A program made the position numbers and the translations under genes. 64,000 nt of DNA from Tipula vernalis (taxonomy: Eukaryota > Arthropoda > Insecta > Diptera > Tipulidae): NCBI GenBank assembly GCA_958295665.1, contig OY282560.1:45570333-45634332 (forward strand), in the 5' to 3' direction. This document shows, piece after piece, positions 50,854 to 63,873 of the stretch (its first letter is position 1; every line of letters starts with the position of its first letter). The notes beneath the pieces are model-generated. The model was not told where the DNA came from and did not search any database. It saw only the letters and a program-made list of their open reading frames with translations.

Positions 50854-53354
50854 GCTCAGAATGCGGTTCTTGATACCTCAAATGATAGGTCACGGGACCT
50901 GTAATTGCTATACCATACATTTCGTAGAAAATTCGATTCGAAGAAAATAACCTTACTACAGCTCAGCCGATTCAGAGCTGTAAAAATCCAAAATCTGCAA
51001 TTGTGCTCCGATTGGGTTTCTTGATACCTCAAATGATAGGTCTCGGGACTTGTAATTGTTGAGCCAAACCGCATTTAAATTGGTTGATTATTTCCATACA
51101 TTTCACAGAAAAATTGATTCGAAGAAATCACCTTACTATAGCTCAGCCGATTCAGAGTTGTAAAAATCCAAAATCTGCAATTGTGCTCAGAATGCGGTTC
51201 TTGATACCTCAAATGATAGGTCACGGGACCTGTAATTGCTATACCATACATTTCGTAGAAAATTCGATTCGAAGAAAATAACCTTACTACAGCTCAGCCG
51301 ATTCAGAGCTGTAAAAATCCAAAATCTGCAATTGTGCTCCGATTGGGTTTCTTGATACCTCAAATGATAGGTCTCGGGACTTGTAATTGTTGAGCCAAAC
51401 CGCATTTGAATTGGTTGATTATTTCCATACATTTCACAGAAAAATTGATTCGAAGAAATCACCTTACTATAGCTCAGCCGATTCAGAGTTGTAAAAATCC
51501 AAAATCTGCAATTGTGCTCAGAATGCGGTTCTTGATACCTCAAATGATAGGTCACGGGACCTGTAATTGCTATACCATACATTTCGTAGAAAATTCGATT
51601 CGAAGAAAATAACCTTACTACAGCTCAGCCGATTCAGAGCTGTAAAAATCCAAAATCTGCAATTGTGCTCCGATTGGGTTTCTTGATACCTCAAATGATA
51701 GGTCTCGGGACTTGTAATTGTTGAGCCAAACCGCATTTAAATTGGTTGATTATTTCCATACATTTCACAGAAAAATTGATTCGAAGAAATCACCTTACTA
51801 TAGCTCAGCCGATTCAGAGTTGTAAAAATCCAAAATCTGCAATTGTGCTCAGAATGCGGTTCTTGATACCTCAAATGATAGGTCACGGGACCTGTAATTG
51901 CTATACCATACATTTCGTAGAAAATTCGATTCGAAGAAAATAACCTTACTACAGCTCAGCCGATTCAGAGCTGTAAAAATCCAAAATCTGCAATTGTGCT
52001 CCGATTGGGTTTCTTGATACCTCAAATGATAGGTCTCGGGACTTGTAATTGTTAAGCCAAACCGCATTTAAATTGGTTGATTATTTCCATACATTTCACA
52101 GAAAAATTGATCCGAAGAAATCACCTTACTATATAGCTCAGCCGATTCAGAGTTGTAAAAATCCAAAATCTGCAATTGTGCTCAGAATGCGGTTCTTGAT
52201 ACCTCAAATGATAGGTCACGGGACCTGTAATTGCTATACCATACATTTCGTAGAAAATTCGATTCGAAGAAAATAACCTTACTACAGCTCAGCCGATTCA
52301 GAGCTGTAAAAATCCAAAATCTGCAATTGTGCTCCGATTGGGTTTCTTGATACCTCAAATGATAGGTCTCGGGACTTGTAATTGTTAAGCCAAACCGCAT
52401 TTAAATTGGTTGATTATTTCCATACATTTCACAGAAAAATCGATTCGAAGAAATCACCTTACTACAGCTCAGCCGATTCAGAGCTGTAAAAATCCAAAAT
52501 CTGCAATTGTGCTCAGAATGCGGTTCTTGATACCTCAAATGATAGGTCACGGGACCTGTAATTGCTATACCATACATTTCGTAGAAAATTCGATTCGAAG
52601 AAAATAACCTTACTACAGCTCAGCCGATTCAGAGCTGTAAAAATCCAAAATCTGCAATTGTGCTCCGATTGGGTTTCTTGATACCTCAAATGATAGGTCT
52701 CGGGACTTGTAATTGTTGAGCCAAACCGCATTTAAATTGGTTGATTATTTCCATACATTTCACAGAAAAATTGATTCGAAGAAATCACCTTACTATAGCT
52801 CAGCCGATTCAGAGTTGTAAAAATCCAAAATCTGCAATTGTGCTCAGAATGCGGTTCTTGATACCTCAAATGATAGGTCACGGGACCTGTAATTGCTATA
52901 CCATACATTTCGTAGAAAATTCGATTCGAAGAAAATAACCTTACTACAGCTCAGCCGATTCAGAGCTGTAAAAATCCAAAATCTGCAATTGTGCTCCGAT
53001 TGGGTTTCTTGATACCTCAAATGATAGGTCTCGGGACTTGTAATTGTTAAGCCAAACCGCATTTAAATTGGTTGATTATTTCCATACATTTCACAGAAAA
53101 ATCGATTCGAAGAAATCACCTTACTACAGCTCAGCCGATTCAGAGCTGTAAAAATCCAAAATCTGCAATTGTGCTCCGATTGGGTTTCTTGATACCTCAA
53201 ATGATAGGTCTCGGGACTTGTAATTGTTAAGCCAAACCGCATTTAAATTGGTTGATTATTTCCATACATTTCACAGAAAAATCGATTCGAAGAAATCACC
53301 TTACTATATAGCTCAGCCGATTCAGAGTTGTAAAAATCCAAAATCTGCAATTGT
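50854..53354 (+). repeat. 4,007-bp higher-order repeat, Y segment copy 2
   Basis: B monomers at 50854, 51185, 51516, 51847, 52180, 52511 and 52842 are again offset by 4,007 bp from the first Y copy. Both 182-bp A monomers are present, with TGATCCG after 51847 and CGATTCG after 52842. I saw no difference from the first Y copy by eye. Confidence 0.93.
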
Positions 53355-55145
53355 GCTCAGAATGCGGTTCTTGATACCTCAAATGATAGGTCACGGGACC
53401 TGTAATTGCTATACCATACATTTCGTAGAAAATTCGATTCGAAGAAAATAACCTTACTACAGCTCAGCCGATTCAGAGCTGTAAAAATCCAAAATCTGCA
53501 ATTGTGCTCCGATTGGGTTTCTTGATACCTCAAATGATAGGTCTCGGGACTTGTAATTGTTGAGCCAAACCGCATTTAAATTGGTTGATTATTTCCATAC
53601 ATTTCACAGAAAAATTGATTCGAAGAAATCACCTTACTATAGCTCAGCCGATTCAGAGTTGTAAAAATCCAAAATCTGCAATTGTGCTCAGAATGCGGTT
53701 CTTGATACCTCAAATGATAGGTCACGGGACCTGTAATTGCTATACCATACATTTCGTAGAAAATTCGATTCGAAGAAAATAACCTTACTACAGCTCAGCC
53801 GATTCAGAGCTGTAAAAATCCAAAATCTGCAATTGTGCTCCGATTGGGTTTCTTGATACCTCAAATGATAGGTCTCGGGACTTGTAATTGTTGAGCCAAA
53901 CCGCATTTGAATTGGTTGATTATTTCCATACATTTCACAGAAAAATTGATTCGAAGAAATCACCTTACTATAGCTCAGCCGATTCAGAGTTGTAAAAATC
54001 CAAAATCTGCAATTGTGCTCAGAATGCGGTTCTTGATACCTCAAATGATAGGTCACGGGACCTGTAATTGCTATACCATACATTTCGTAGAAAATTCGAT
54101 TCGAAGAAAATAACCTTACTACAGCTCAGCCGATTCAGAGCTGTAAAAATCCAAAATCTGCAATTGTGCTCCGATTGGGTTTCTTGATACCTCAAATGAT
54201 AGGTCTCGGGACTTGTAATTGTTGAGCCAAACCGCATTTAAATTGGTTGATTATTTCCATACATTTCACAGAAAAATTGATTCGAAGAAATCACCTTACT
54301 ATAGCTCAGCCGATTCAGAGTTGTAAAAATCCAAAATCTGCAATTGTGCTCAGAATGCGGTTCTTGATACCTCAAATGATAGGTCACGGGACCTGTAATT
54401 GCTATACCATACATTTCGTAGAAAATTCGATTCGAAGAAAATAACCTTACTACAGCTCAGCCGATTCAGAGCTGTAAAAATCCAAAATCTGCAATTGTGC
54501 TCCGATTGGGTTTCTTGATACCTCAAATGATAGGTCTCGGGACTTGTAATTGTTAAGCCAAACCGCATTTAAATTGGTTGATTATTTCCATACATTTCAC
54601 AGAAAAATTGATCCGAAGAAATCACCTTACTATATAGCTCAGCCGATTCAGAGTTGTAAAAATCCAAAATCTGCAATTGTGCTCAGAATGCGGTTCTTGA
54701 TACCTCAAATGATAGGTCACGGGACCTGTAATTGCTATACCATACATTTCGTAGAAAATTCGATTCGAAGAAAATAACCTTACTACAGCTCAGCCGATTC
54801 AGAGCTGTAAAAATCCAAAATCTGCAATTGTGCTCCGATTGGGTTTCTTGATACCTCAAATGATAGGTCTCGGGACTTGTAATTGTTAAGCCAAACCGCA
54901 TTTAAATTGGTTGATTATTTCCATACATTTCACAGAAAAATCGATTCGAAGAAATCACCTTACTACAGCTCAGCCGATTCAGAGCTGTAAAAATCCAAAA
55001 TCTGCAATTGTGCTCAGAATGCGGTTCTTGATACCTCAAATGATAGGTCACGGGACCTGTAATTGCTATACCATACATTTCGTAGAAAATTCGATTCGAA
55101 GAAAATAACCTTACTACAGCTCAGCCGATTCAGAGCTGTAAAAAT
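53355..55145 (+). repeat. Third, partial Y segment
   Basis: B monomers at 53355, 53686, 54017, 54348, 54681 and 55012 match the second Y copy at an offset of 2,501 bp, including the TGATCCG monomer with the TA insertion after 54348. A third X segment is skipped, so the order is X-Y-X-Y-Y'. The match ends near 55145, where AAAATTCAAAATC replaces AAAATCCAAAATC and the A count after 55012 becomes 2 in place of 1. Confidence 0.9.
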
Positions 55146-58100
55146 TCAAAATCTGCAATTGTGCTCCGATTGGGTTTCTTGATACCTCAAATGATAGGTC
55201 TCGGGACTTGTAATTGTTAAGCCAAACCGCATTTAAATTGGTTGATTATTTCCATACATTTCACAGAAAAATCGATTCGAAGAAATCACCTTACTACAGC
55301 TCAGCCGATTCAGAGCTGTAAAAATCCAAAATCTGCAATTGTGCTCCGATTGGGTTTCTTGATACCTCAAATGATAGGTCTCGGGACTTGTAATTGTTAA
55401 GCCAAACCGCATTTAAATTGGTTGATTATTTCCATACATTTCACAGAAAAATTGATTCGAAGAAATCACCTTACTATAGCTCAGCCGATTCAGAGTTGTA
55501 AAAATCCAAAATCTGCAATTGTGCTCAGAATGCGGTTCTTGATACCTCAAATGATAGGTCACGGGACCTGTAATTGCTATACCATACATTTCGTAGAAAA
55601 TTCGATTCGAAGAAAATAACCTTACTACAGCTCAGCCGATTCAGAGCTGTAAAAATTCAAAATCTGCAATTGTGCTCCGATTGGGTTTCTTGATACCTCA
55701 AATGATAGGTCTCGGGACTTGTAATTGTTAAGCCAAACCGCATTTAAATTGGTTGATTATTTCCATACATTTCACAGAAAAATCGATTCGAAGAAATCAC
55801 CTTACTACAGCTCAGCCGATTCAGAGCTGTAAAAATCCAAAATCTGCAATTGTGCTCCGATTGGGTTTCTTGATACCTCAAATGATAGGTCTCGGGACTT
55901 GTAATTGTTAAGCCAAACCGCATTTAAATTGGTTGATTATTTCCATACATTTCACAGAAAAATCGATTCGAAGAAATCACCTTACTACAGCTCAGCCGAT
56001 TCAGAGCTGTAAAAATCCAAAATCTGCAATTGTGCTCCGATTGGGTTTCTTGATACCTCAAATGATAGGTCTCGGGACTTGTAATTGTTAAGCCAAACCG
56101 CATTTAAATTGGTTGATTATTTCCATACATTTCACAGAAAAATCGATTCGAAGAAATCACCTTACTACAGCTCAGCCGATTCAGAGCTGTAAAAATCCAA
56201 AATCTGCAATTGTGCTCCGATTGGGTTTCTTGATACCTCAAATGATAGGTCTCGGGACTTGTAATTGTTAAGCCAAACCGCATTTAAATTGGTTGATTAT
56301 TTCCATACATTTCACAGAAAAATCGATTCGAAGAAATCACCTTACTACAGCTCAGCCGATTCAGAGCTGTAAAAATCCAAAATCTGCAATTGTGCTCCGA
56401 TTGGGTTTCTTGATACCTCAAATGATAGGTCTCGGGACTTGTAATTGTTAAGCCAAACCGCATTTAAATTGGTTGATTATTTCCATACATTTCACAGAAA
56501 AATTGATCCGAAGAAATCACCTTACTATAGCTCAGCCGATTCAGAGTTGTAAAAATCCAAAATCTGCAATTGTGCTCAGAATGCGGTTCTTGATACCTCA
56601 AATGATAGGTCACGGGACCTGTAATTGCTATACCATACATTTCGTAGAAAATTCGATTCGAAGAAAATAACCTTACTACAGCTCAGCCGATTCAGAGCTG
56701 TAAAAATCCAAAATCTGCAATTGTGCTCCGATTGGGTTTCTTGATACCTCAAATGATAGGTCTCGGGACTTGTAATTGTTAAGCCAAACCGCATTTAAAT
56801 TGGTTGATTATTTCCATACATTTCACAGAAAAATCGATTCGAAGAAATCACCTTACTACAGCTCAGCCGATTCAGAGCTGTAAAAATCCAAAATCTGCAA
56901 TTGTGCTCCGATTGGGTTTCTTGATACCTCAAATGATAGGTCTCGGGACTTGTAATTGTTAAGCCAAACCGCATTTAAATTGGTTGATTATTTCCATACA
57001 TTTCACAGAAAAATTGATTCGAAGAAAGCACCTTACTATAGCTCAGCCGATTCAGAGTTGTAAAAATCCAAAATCTGCAATTGTGCTCAGAATGCGGTTC
57101 TTGATACCTCAAATGATAGGTCACGGGACCTGTAATTGCTATACCATACATTTCGTAGAAAATTCGATTCGAAGAAAATAACCTTACTACAGCTCAGCCG
57201 ATTCAGAGCTGTAAAAATCCAAAATCTGCAATTGTGCTCCGATTGGGTTTCTTGATACCTCAAATGATAGGTCTCGGGACTTGTAATTGTTAAGCCAAAT
57301 CGCATTTAAATTGGTTGATTATTTCCATACATTTCACAGAAAAATCGATTCGAAGAAATCACCTTACTACAGCTCAGCCGATTCAGAGCTGTAAAAATCA
57401 AAAATCTGCAATTGTGCTCCGATTGGGTTTCTTGATACCTCAAATGATAGGTCTCGGGACTTGTAATTGTTAAGCCAAACCGCATTTAAATTGGTTGATT
57501 ATTTCCATACATTTCACAGAAAAATTGATCCGAAGAAATCACCTTACTATAGCTCAGCCGATTCAGAGTTGTAAAAATCCAAAATCTGCAATTGTGCTCA
57601 GAATGCGGTTCTTGATACCTCAAATGATAGGTCACGGGACCTGTAATTGCTATACCATACATTTCGTAGAAAATTCGATTCGAAGAAAATAACCTTACTA
57701 CAGCTCAGCCGATTCAGAGCTGTAAAAATCCAAAATCTGCAATTGTGCTCCGATTGGGTTTCCTGATACCTCAAATGATAGGTCTCGGGACTTGTAATTG
57801 TTAAGCCAAACCGCATTTAAATTGGTTGATTATTTCCATACATTTCACAGAAAAATCGATTCGAAGAAATCACCTTACTACAGCTCAGCCGATTCAGAGC
57901 TGTAAAAATCCAAAATCTGCAATTGTGCTCAGAATGCGGTTCTTGATACCTCAAATGATAGGTCACGGGACCTGTAATTGCTATACCATACATTTCGTAG
58001 AAAATTCGATTCGAAGAAAATAACCTTACTACAGCTCAGCCGATTCAGAGCTGTAAAAATTCAAAATCTGCAATTGTGCTCCGATTGGGTTTCTTGATAC

Positions 58101-59941
58101 CTCAAATGATAGGTCTCGGGACTTGTAATTGTTAAGCCAAACCGCATTTAAATTGGTTGATTATTTCCATACATTTCACAGAAAAATCGATTCGAAGAAA
58201 TCACCTTACTACAGCTCAGCCGATTCAGAGCTGTAAAAATCCAAAATCTGCAATTGTGCTCCGATTGGGTTTCTTGATACCTCAAATGATAGGTCTCGGG
58301 ACTTGTAATTGTTAAGCCAAACCGCATTTAAATTGGTTGATTATTTCCATACATTTCACAGAAAAATCGATTCGAAGAAATCACCTTACTACAGCTCAGC
58401 CGATTCAGAGCTGTAAAAATCCAAAATCTGCAATTGTGCTCAGAATGCGGTTCTTGATACCTCAAATGATAGGTCACGGGACCTGTAATTGCTATACCAT
58501 ACATTTCGTAGAAAATTCGATTCGAAGAAAATAACCTTACTACAGCTCAGCCGATTCAGAGCTGTAAAAATCCAAAATCTGCAATTGTGCTCCGATTGGG
58601 TTTCTTGATACCTCAAATGATAGGTCTCGGGACTTGTAATTGTTAAGCCAAACCGCATTTAAATTGGTTGATTATTTCCATACATTTCACAGAAAAATCG
58701 ATTCGAAGAAATCACCTTACTATAGCTCAGCCGATTCAGAGTTGTAAAAATCCAAAATCTGCAATTGTGCTCAGAATGCGGTTCTTGATACCTCAAATGA
58801 TAGGTCACGGGACCTGTAATTGCTATACCATACATTTCGTAGAAAATTCGATTCGAAGAAAATAACCTTACTACAGCTCAGCCGATTCAGAGCTGTAAAA
58901 ATCCAAAATCTGCAATTGTGCTCCGATTGGGTTTCTTGATACCTCAAATGATAGGTCTCGGGACTTGTAATTGTTAAGCCAAACCGCATTTAAATTGGTT
59001 GATTATTTCCATACATTTCACAGAAAAATTGATCCGAAGAAATCACCTTACTATAGCTCAGCCGATTCAGAGTTGTAAAAATCCAAAATCTGCAATTGTG
59101 CTCAGAATGCGGTTCTTGATACCTCAAATGATAGGTCACGGGACCTGTAATTGCTATACCATACATTTCGTAAAAAATTCGATTCGAAGAAAATAACCTT
59201 ACTACAGCTCAGCCGATTCATAGCTGTAAAAATCCAAAATCTGCAATTGTGCTCCGATTGGGTTTCTTGATACCTCAAATGATAGGTCTCGGGACTTGTA
59301 ATTGTTAAGCCAAACCGCATTTAAATTGGTTGATTATTTCCATACATTTCACAGAAAAATCGATTCAAAGAAATCACCTTACTACAGCTCAGCCGATTCA
59401 GAGCTGTAAAAATCCAAAATCTGCAATTGTGCTCAGAATGCGGTTCTTGATACCTCAAATGATAGGTCACGGGACCTGTAATTGCTATACCATACATTTC
59501 GTAGAAAATTCGATTCGAAGAAAATAACCTTACTACAGCTCAGCCGATTCAGAGCTGTAAAAATTCAAAATCTGCAATTGTGCTCCGATTGGGTTTCTTG
59601 ATACCTCAAATGATAGGTCTCGGGACTTGTAATTGTTAAGCCAAACCGCATTTAAATTGGTTGATTATTTCCATACATTTCACAGAAAAATCGATTCGAA
59701 GAAATCACCTTACTACAGCTCAGCCGATTCAGAGCTGTAAAAATCCAAAATCTGCAATTGTGCTCCGATTGGGTTTCTTGATACCTCAAATGATAGGTCT
59801 CGGGACTTGTAATTGTTAAGCCAAACCGCATTTAAATTAGTTGATTATTTCCATACATTTCACAGAAAAATTGATTCGAAGAAATCACCTTACTATAGCT
59901 CAGCCGATTCAGAGTTGTAAAAATCCAAAATCTGCAATTGT
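55146..59941 (+). repeat. Array block with the AATTCAAAATC marker and a five-A run
   Basis: B monomers start at 55523, 56574, 57085, 57596, 57927, 58438, 58769, 59100 and 59431, with 5, 2, 2, 1, 2, 1, 1, 1 and 2 A monomers after each. The B copies at 55012, 55523, 57927 and 59431 share AAAATTCAAAATC near their ends. Because a B with this marker is followed by two or five CGATTCG-type A monomers, these B-AA units are probably copies of each other. Private single changes include GAAAGCACC (near 57025), CCAAATCGC (near 57298), TCCTGATACC (near 57762), CGTAAAAAATTCG (near 59170) and GATTCAAAG (near 59365). Confidence 0.9.
55674..56573 (+). repeat. Five consecutive A monomers, run 1
   Basis: Five A copies follow one another with a strict 180-bp period. 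The first four share CGATTCG, TACAG and GAGCTG and look the same by eye, and the fifth is the TGATCCG/TATAG/GAGTTG type that usually stands next to B. This pattern fits recent amplification of the internal A while the B-adjacent A stayed single. Confidence 0.93.
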
Positions 59942-60092
59942 GCTCAGAATGCGGTTCTTGATACCTCAAATGATAGGTCACGGGACCTGTAATTGCTATA
60001 CCATACATTTCGTAGAAAATTCGATTCGAAGAAAATAACCTTACTACAGCTCAGCCGATTCAGAGCTGTAAAAATCCAAAATCTGCAATTGT

Positions 60093-60992
60093 GCTCCGAT
60101 TGGGTTTCTTGATACCTCAAATGATAGGTCTCGGGACTTGTAATTGTTAAGCCAAACCGCATTTAAATTGGTTGATTATTTCCATACATTTCACAGAAAA
60201 ATCGATTCGAAGAAATCACCTTACTATAGCTCAGCCGATTCAGAGTTGTAAAAATCCAAAATCTGCAATTGTGCTCCGATTGGGTTTCTTGATACCTCAA
60301 ATGATAGGTCTCGGGACTTGTAATTGTTAAGCCAAACCGCATTTAAATTGGTTGATTATTTCCATACATTTCACAGAAAAATCGATTCGAAGAAATCACC
60401 TTACTATAGCTCAGCCGATTCAGAGTTGTAAAAATCCAAAATCTGCAATTGTGCTCCGATTGGGTTTCTTGATACCTCAAATGATAGGTCTCGGGACTTG
60501 TAATTGTTAAGCCAAACCGCATTTAAATTGGTTGATTATTTCCATACATTTCACAGAAAAATCGATTCGAAGAAATCACCTTACTACAGCTCAGCCGATT
60601 CAGAGCTGTAAAAATCCAAAATCTGCAATTGTGCTCCGATTGGGTTTCTTGATACCTCAAATGATAGGTCTCGGGACTTGTAATTGTTAAGCCAAACCGC
60701 ATTTAAATTGGTTGATTATTTCCATACATTTCACAGAAAAATCGATTCGAAGAAATCACCTTACTACAGCTCAGCCGATTCAGAGCTGTAAAAATCCAAA
60801 ATCTGCAATTGTGCTCCGATTGGGTTTCTTGATACCTCAAATGATAGGTCTCGGGACTTGTAATTGTTAAGCCAAACTGCATTTAAATTGGTTGATTATT
60901 TCCATACATTTCACAGAAAAATCGATTCGAAGAAATCACCTTACTATAGCTCAGCCGATTCAGAGCTGTAAAAATCCAAAATCTGCAATTGT
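60093..60992 (+). repeat. Five consecutive A monomers, run 2
   Basis: The 180-bp period is strict again, but the internal make-up differs from the other five-A run. The first two copies are TATAG/GAGTTG, the next two are TACAG/GAGCTG, and the last is TATAG/GAGCTG with AAACTGCATT. This run therefore has a different history from the one near 56 kb. Confidence 0.92.
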
Positions 60993-63698
60993 GCTCAGAA
61001 TGCGGTTCTTGATACCTCAAATGATAGGTCACGGGACCTGTAATTGCTATACCATACATTTCGTAGAAAATTCGATTCGAAGAAAATAACCTTACTACAG
61101 CTCAGCCGATTCAGAGCTGTAAAAATCCAAAATCTGCAATTGTGCTCCGATTGGGTTTCTTGATACCTCAAATGATAGGTCTCGGGACTTGTAATTGTTA
61201 AGCCAAACCGCATTTAAATTGGTTGATTATTTCCATACATTTCACAGAAAAATCGATTCGAAGAAATCACCTTACTACAGCTCAGCCGATTCAGAGCTGT
61301 AAAAATCCAAAATCTGCAATTGTGCTCCGATTGGGTTTCTTGATACCTCAAATGATAGGTCTCGGGACTTGTAATTGTTAAGCCAAACCGCATTTAAATT
61401 GGTTGATTATATCCATACATTTCACAGAAAAATTGATCCGAAGAAATCACCTTACTATAGCTCAGCCGATTCAGAGTTGTAAAAATCCAAAATCTGCAAT
61501 TGTGCTCAGAATGCGGTTCTTGATACCTCAAATGATAGGTCACGGGACCTGTAATTGCTATACCATACATTTCGTAGAAAATTCGATTCGAAGAAAATAA
61601 CCTTACTACAGCTCAGCCGATTCAGAGCTGTAAAAATCCAAAATCTGCAATTGTGCTCCGATTGGGTTTCTTGATACCTCAAATGATAGGTCTCGGGACT
61701 TGTAATTGTTAAGCCAAACCGCATTTAAATTGGTTGATTATTTCCATACATTTCACAGAAAAATTGATTCGAAGAAATCACCTTACTATAGCTCAGCCGA
61801 TTCAGAGCTGTAAAAATCCAAAATCTGCAATTGTGCTCCGATTGGGTTTCTTGATACCTCAAATGATAGGTCTCGGGACTTGTAATTGTTAAGCCAAACC
61901 GCATTTAAATTGGTTGATTATTTCCATACATTTCACAGAAAAATCGATTCGAAGAAATCACCTTACTATAGCTCAGCCGATTCAGAGTTGTAAAAATCCA
62001 AAATCTGCAATTGTGCTCAGAATGCGGTTCTTGATACCTCAAATGATAGGTCACGGGACCTGTAATTGCTATACCATACATTTCGTAGAAAATTCGATTC
62101 GAAGAAAATAACCTTACTACAGCTCAGCCGATTCAGAGCTGTAAAAATCCAAAATCTGCGATTGTGCTCCGATTGGGTTTCTTGATACCTCAAATGATAG
62201 GTCTCGGGACTTGTAATTGTTAAGCCAAACCGCATTTAAATTGGTTGATTATTTCCATACATTTCACAGAAAAATCGATTCGAAGAAATCACCTTACTAC
62301 AGCTCAGCCGATTCAGAGCTGTAAAAATCCAAAATCTGCAATTGTGCTCCGATTGGGTTTCTTGATATCTCAAATGATAGGTCTCGGGACTTGTAATTGT
62401 TAAGCCAAACCGCATTTAAATTGGTTGATTATTTCCATACATTTCACAGAAAAATTGATTCGAAGAAATCACCTTACTATAGCTCAGCCGATTCAGAGTT
62501 GTAAAAATCCAAAATCTGCAATTGTGCTCAGAATGCGGTTCTTGATACCTCAAATGATAGGTCACGGGACCTGTAATTGCTATACCATACATTTCGTAGA
62601 AAATTCGATTCGAAGAAAATAACCTTACTACAGCTCAGCCGATTCAGAGCTGTAAAAATCCAAAATCTGCAATTGTGCTCCGATTGGGTTTCTTGATACC
62701 TCAAATGATAGGTCTCGGGACTTGTAATTGTTAAGCCAAACCGCATTTAAATTGGTTGATTATTTCCATACATTTCACAGAAAAATTGATTCGAAGAAAT
62801 CACCTTACTATAGCTCAGCCGATTCAGAGTTGTAAAAATCCAAAATCTGCAATTGTGCTCAGAATGCGGTTCTTGATACCTCAAATGATAGGTCACGGGA
62901 CCTGTAATTGCTATACCATACATTTCGTAGAAAATTCGATTCGAAGAAAATAACCTTACTACAGCTCAGCCGATTCAGAGCTGTAAAAATCCAAAATCTG
63001 CAATTGTGCTCCGATTGGGTTTCTTGATACCTCAAATGATAGGTCTCGGGACTTGTAATTGTTAAGCCAAACCGCATTTAAATTGGTTGATTATTTCCAT
63101 ACATTTCACAGAAAAATCGATTCGAAGAAATCACCTTACTACAGCTCAGCCGATTCAGAGCTGTAAAAATCCAAAATCTGCAATTGTGCTCCGATTGGGT
63201 TTCTTGATACCTCAAATGATAGGTCTCGGGACTTGTAATTGTTAAGCCAAACCGCATTTAAATTGGTTGATTATTTCCATACATTTCACAGAAAAATTGA
63301 TTCGAAGAAATCACCTTACTATAGCTCAGCCGATTCAGAGTTGTAAAAATCCAAAATCTGCAATTGTGCTCAGAATGCGGTTCTTGATACCTCAAATGAT
63401 AGGTCACGGGACCTGTAATTGCTATACCATACATTTCGTAGAAAATTCGATTCGAAGAAAATAACCTTACTACAGCTCAGCCGATTCAGAGCTGTAAAAA
63501 TCCAAAATCTGCAATTGTGCTCCGATTGGGTTTCTTGATACCTCAAATGATAGGTCTCGGGACTTGTAATTGTTAAGCCAAACCGCATTTAAATTGGTTG
63601 ATTATTTCCATACATTTCACAGAAAAATCGATTCGAAGAAATCACCTTACTACAGCTCAGCCGATTCAGAGCTGTAAAAATCCAAAATCTGCAATTGT

Positions 63699-63873
63699 GC
63701 TCCGATTGGGTTTCTTGATACCTCAAATGATAGGTCTCGGGACTTGTAATTGTTAAGCCAAACCGCATTTAAATTGGTTGATTATTTCCATACATTTCAC
63801 AGAAAAATCGATTCGAAGAAATCACCTTAGCTCAGCCGATTCAGAGTTGTAAAAATCCAAAATCTGCAATTGT
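63699..63873 (+). repeat. A monomer with 5-bp deletion (175 bp)
   Basis: CACCTTACTATAGCTCAG is shortened to CACCTTAGCTCAG near 63823-63835. It removes the TACTA stretch and the left end of the TACAGCTC/GAGCTGTA dyad. It is the only shortened monomer I found, apart from those cut by the window edges. Confidence 0.92.

Noticed and set aside
403..63464. Repeated plus-strand open frames of 63-75 codons, each spanning an A-to-B junction
   Set aside because: They recur once per B with the period of the satellite, begin at TTG or at an ATG that depends on a TA insertion, lack any recognisable domain, and differ only where the monomers differ. They are by-products of a non-coding repeat.
506..63588. 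Repeated minus-strand open frames of 71-72 codons
   Set aside because: They lie over the same monomers on the other strand, usually start just after an in-frame TAA in the A-only segment, and show no codon-position bias in their few differences.
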